NCBI RefSeq assembly: GCF_027594545.1
Contig: NZ_CP115160.1
Coordinates: forward strand, 2,117,001 to 2,181,000
Direction of reading: 5' to 3'
Length of the DNA stretch: 64,000 nucleotides
Origin: Algoriphagus sp. TR-M9
GTDB taxonomy: Bacteria > Bacteroidota > Bacteroidia > Cytophagales > Cyclobacteriaceae
Positions 62,546 through 64,000 of the stretch are shown here, piece by piece. The position numbers were made by a program, and so were the translations under genes. Every line of letters starts with the position of its first letter. Within the stretch, counting starts at the first letter, position 1. The notes under the pieces were generated by a model, which did not search any database, had not been told where the DNA came from, and was given only the letters and a program-made list of their open reading frames with translations.

Positions 62546-64000
<1,455 letters not shown>

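Overview
The window reads as chromosomal DNA of a Bacteroidota bacterium, most likely a cytophagalean of the Cyclobacteriaceae (Algoriphagus-like). This placement is an inference. It rests on a FecI-type sigma factor paired with a FecR that has a C-terminal DUF4974-like domain, an STN/carboxypeptidase-regulatory outer-membrane protein, many short lipoproteins with S-C or G-C lipoboxes, weak or absent Shine-Dalgarno sequences, a TAnnTTTG-type promoter box before mnmA, a LytS/LytTR pair with TPRs, an AT-leaning composition, and families common in that phylum (DUF2490, DUF4221, S10 and M28 exported peptidases). No rRNA, tRNA, CRISPR array, prophage or complete insertion sequence was seen.

Layout. 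1-6.9 kb: the end of a histidine kinase with an overlapping single-domain response regulator, a LOV-like PAS protein, a DUF2490 outer-membrane protein, a LytTR regulator with its TPR histidine kinase, a PspC-like protein and a lipoprotein. 7-11 kb: an AI-2E/PerM-family permease facing a DNA ligase plus ligase-associated exonuclease pair. 11.3-15.8 kb: a three-gene minus-strand operon (SbnA-like PLP synthase, large FAD/NAD(P)-binding protein, Y4yA/LysA-like PLP decarboxylase) that looks like a small-molecule pathway of unknown product. 16-19.6 kb: ECF sigma, anti-sigma, and a surface protein with an STN domain and about ten 20-residue repeats. 19.7-26.6 kb: a transglutaminase, circularly permuted ATP-grasp/alpha-E and transglutaminase/DUF2126 operon, a predicted peptide-ligase or peptide-tagging system.

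26.8-46 kb is mostly housekeeping: a ROK kinase, a serine hydrolase lipoprotein, a DUF433/DUF5615 toxin-antitoxin pair, mnmA, a pseudouridine synthase broken by one stop codon, an M28 peptidase, a nucleoside transporter, etfB-etfA with a bifunctional nuclease, a DUF4221-like lipoprotein, a PGDYG-like protein, an MDR oxidoreductase, dnaB, mpl and a 3'-5' exonuclease. 46-64 kb holds an M48 lipoprotein, DUF4442, a GluQ-type synthetase, an S10 peptidase, an ion channel, DinB, a second M28 peptidase, ferritin, an HTH regulator, a formylglycine-generating-enzyme-like lipoprotein, riboflavin synthase, Pcm, a hotdog thioesterase, a cluster of poorly known small proteins including a kinase-like one, rfbA, a glycosyltransferase and the start of a GH32 glycosidase.

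Several intergenic spaces carry short repeated or self-complementary elements: a 135-bp repeat at 11.2 and 54.5 kb with a decayed relative at 46.2 kb, a 174-bp element with terminal inverted repeats at 40.8 kb, a 260-bp multi-hairpin block at 33.5 kb, and direct repeats before rfbA. These are the main structures not explained by genes. The two most promising multigene systems are the 11.4-15.8 kb PLP/FAD operon and the 19.8-26.6 kb amidoligase/ATP-grasp/transglutaminase operon. The second belongs to a type already predicted from comparative genomics; I know of no description of the first in this form.
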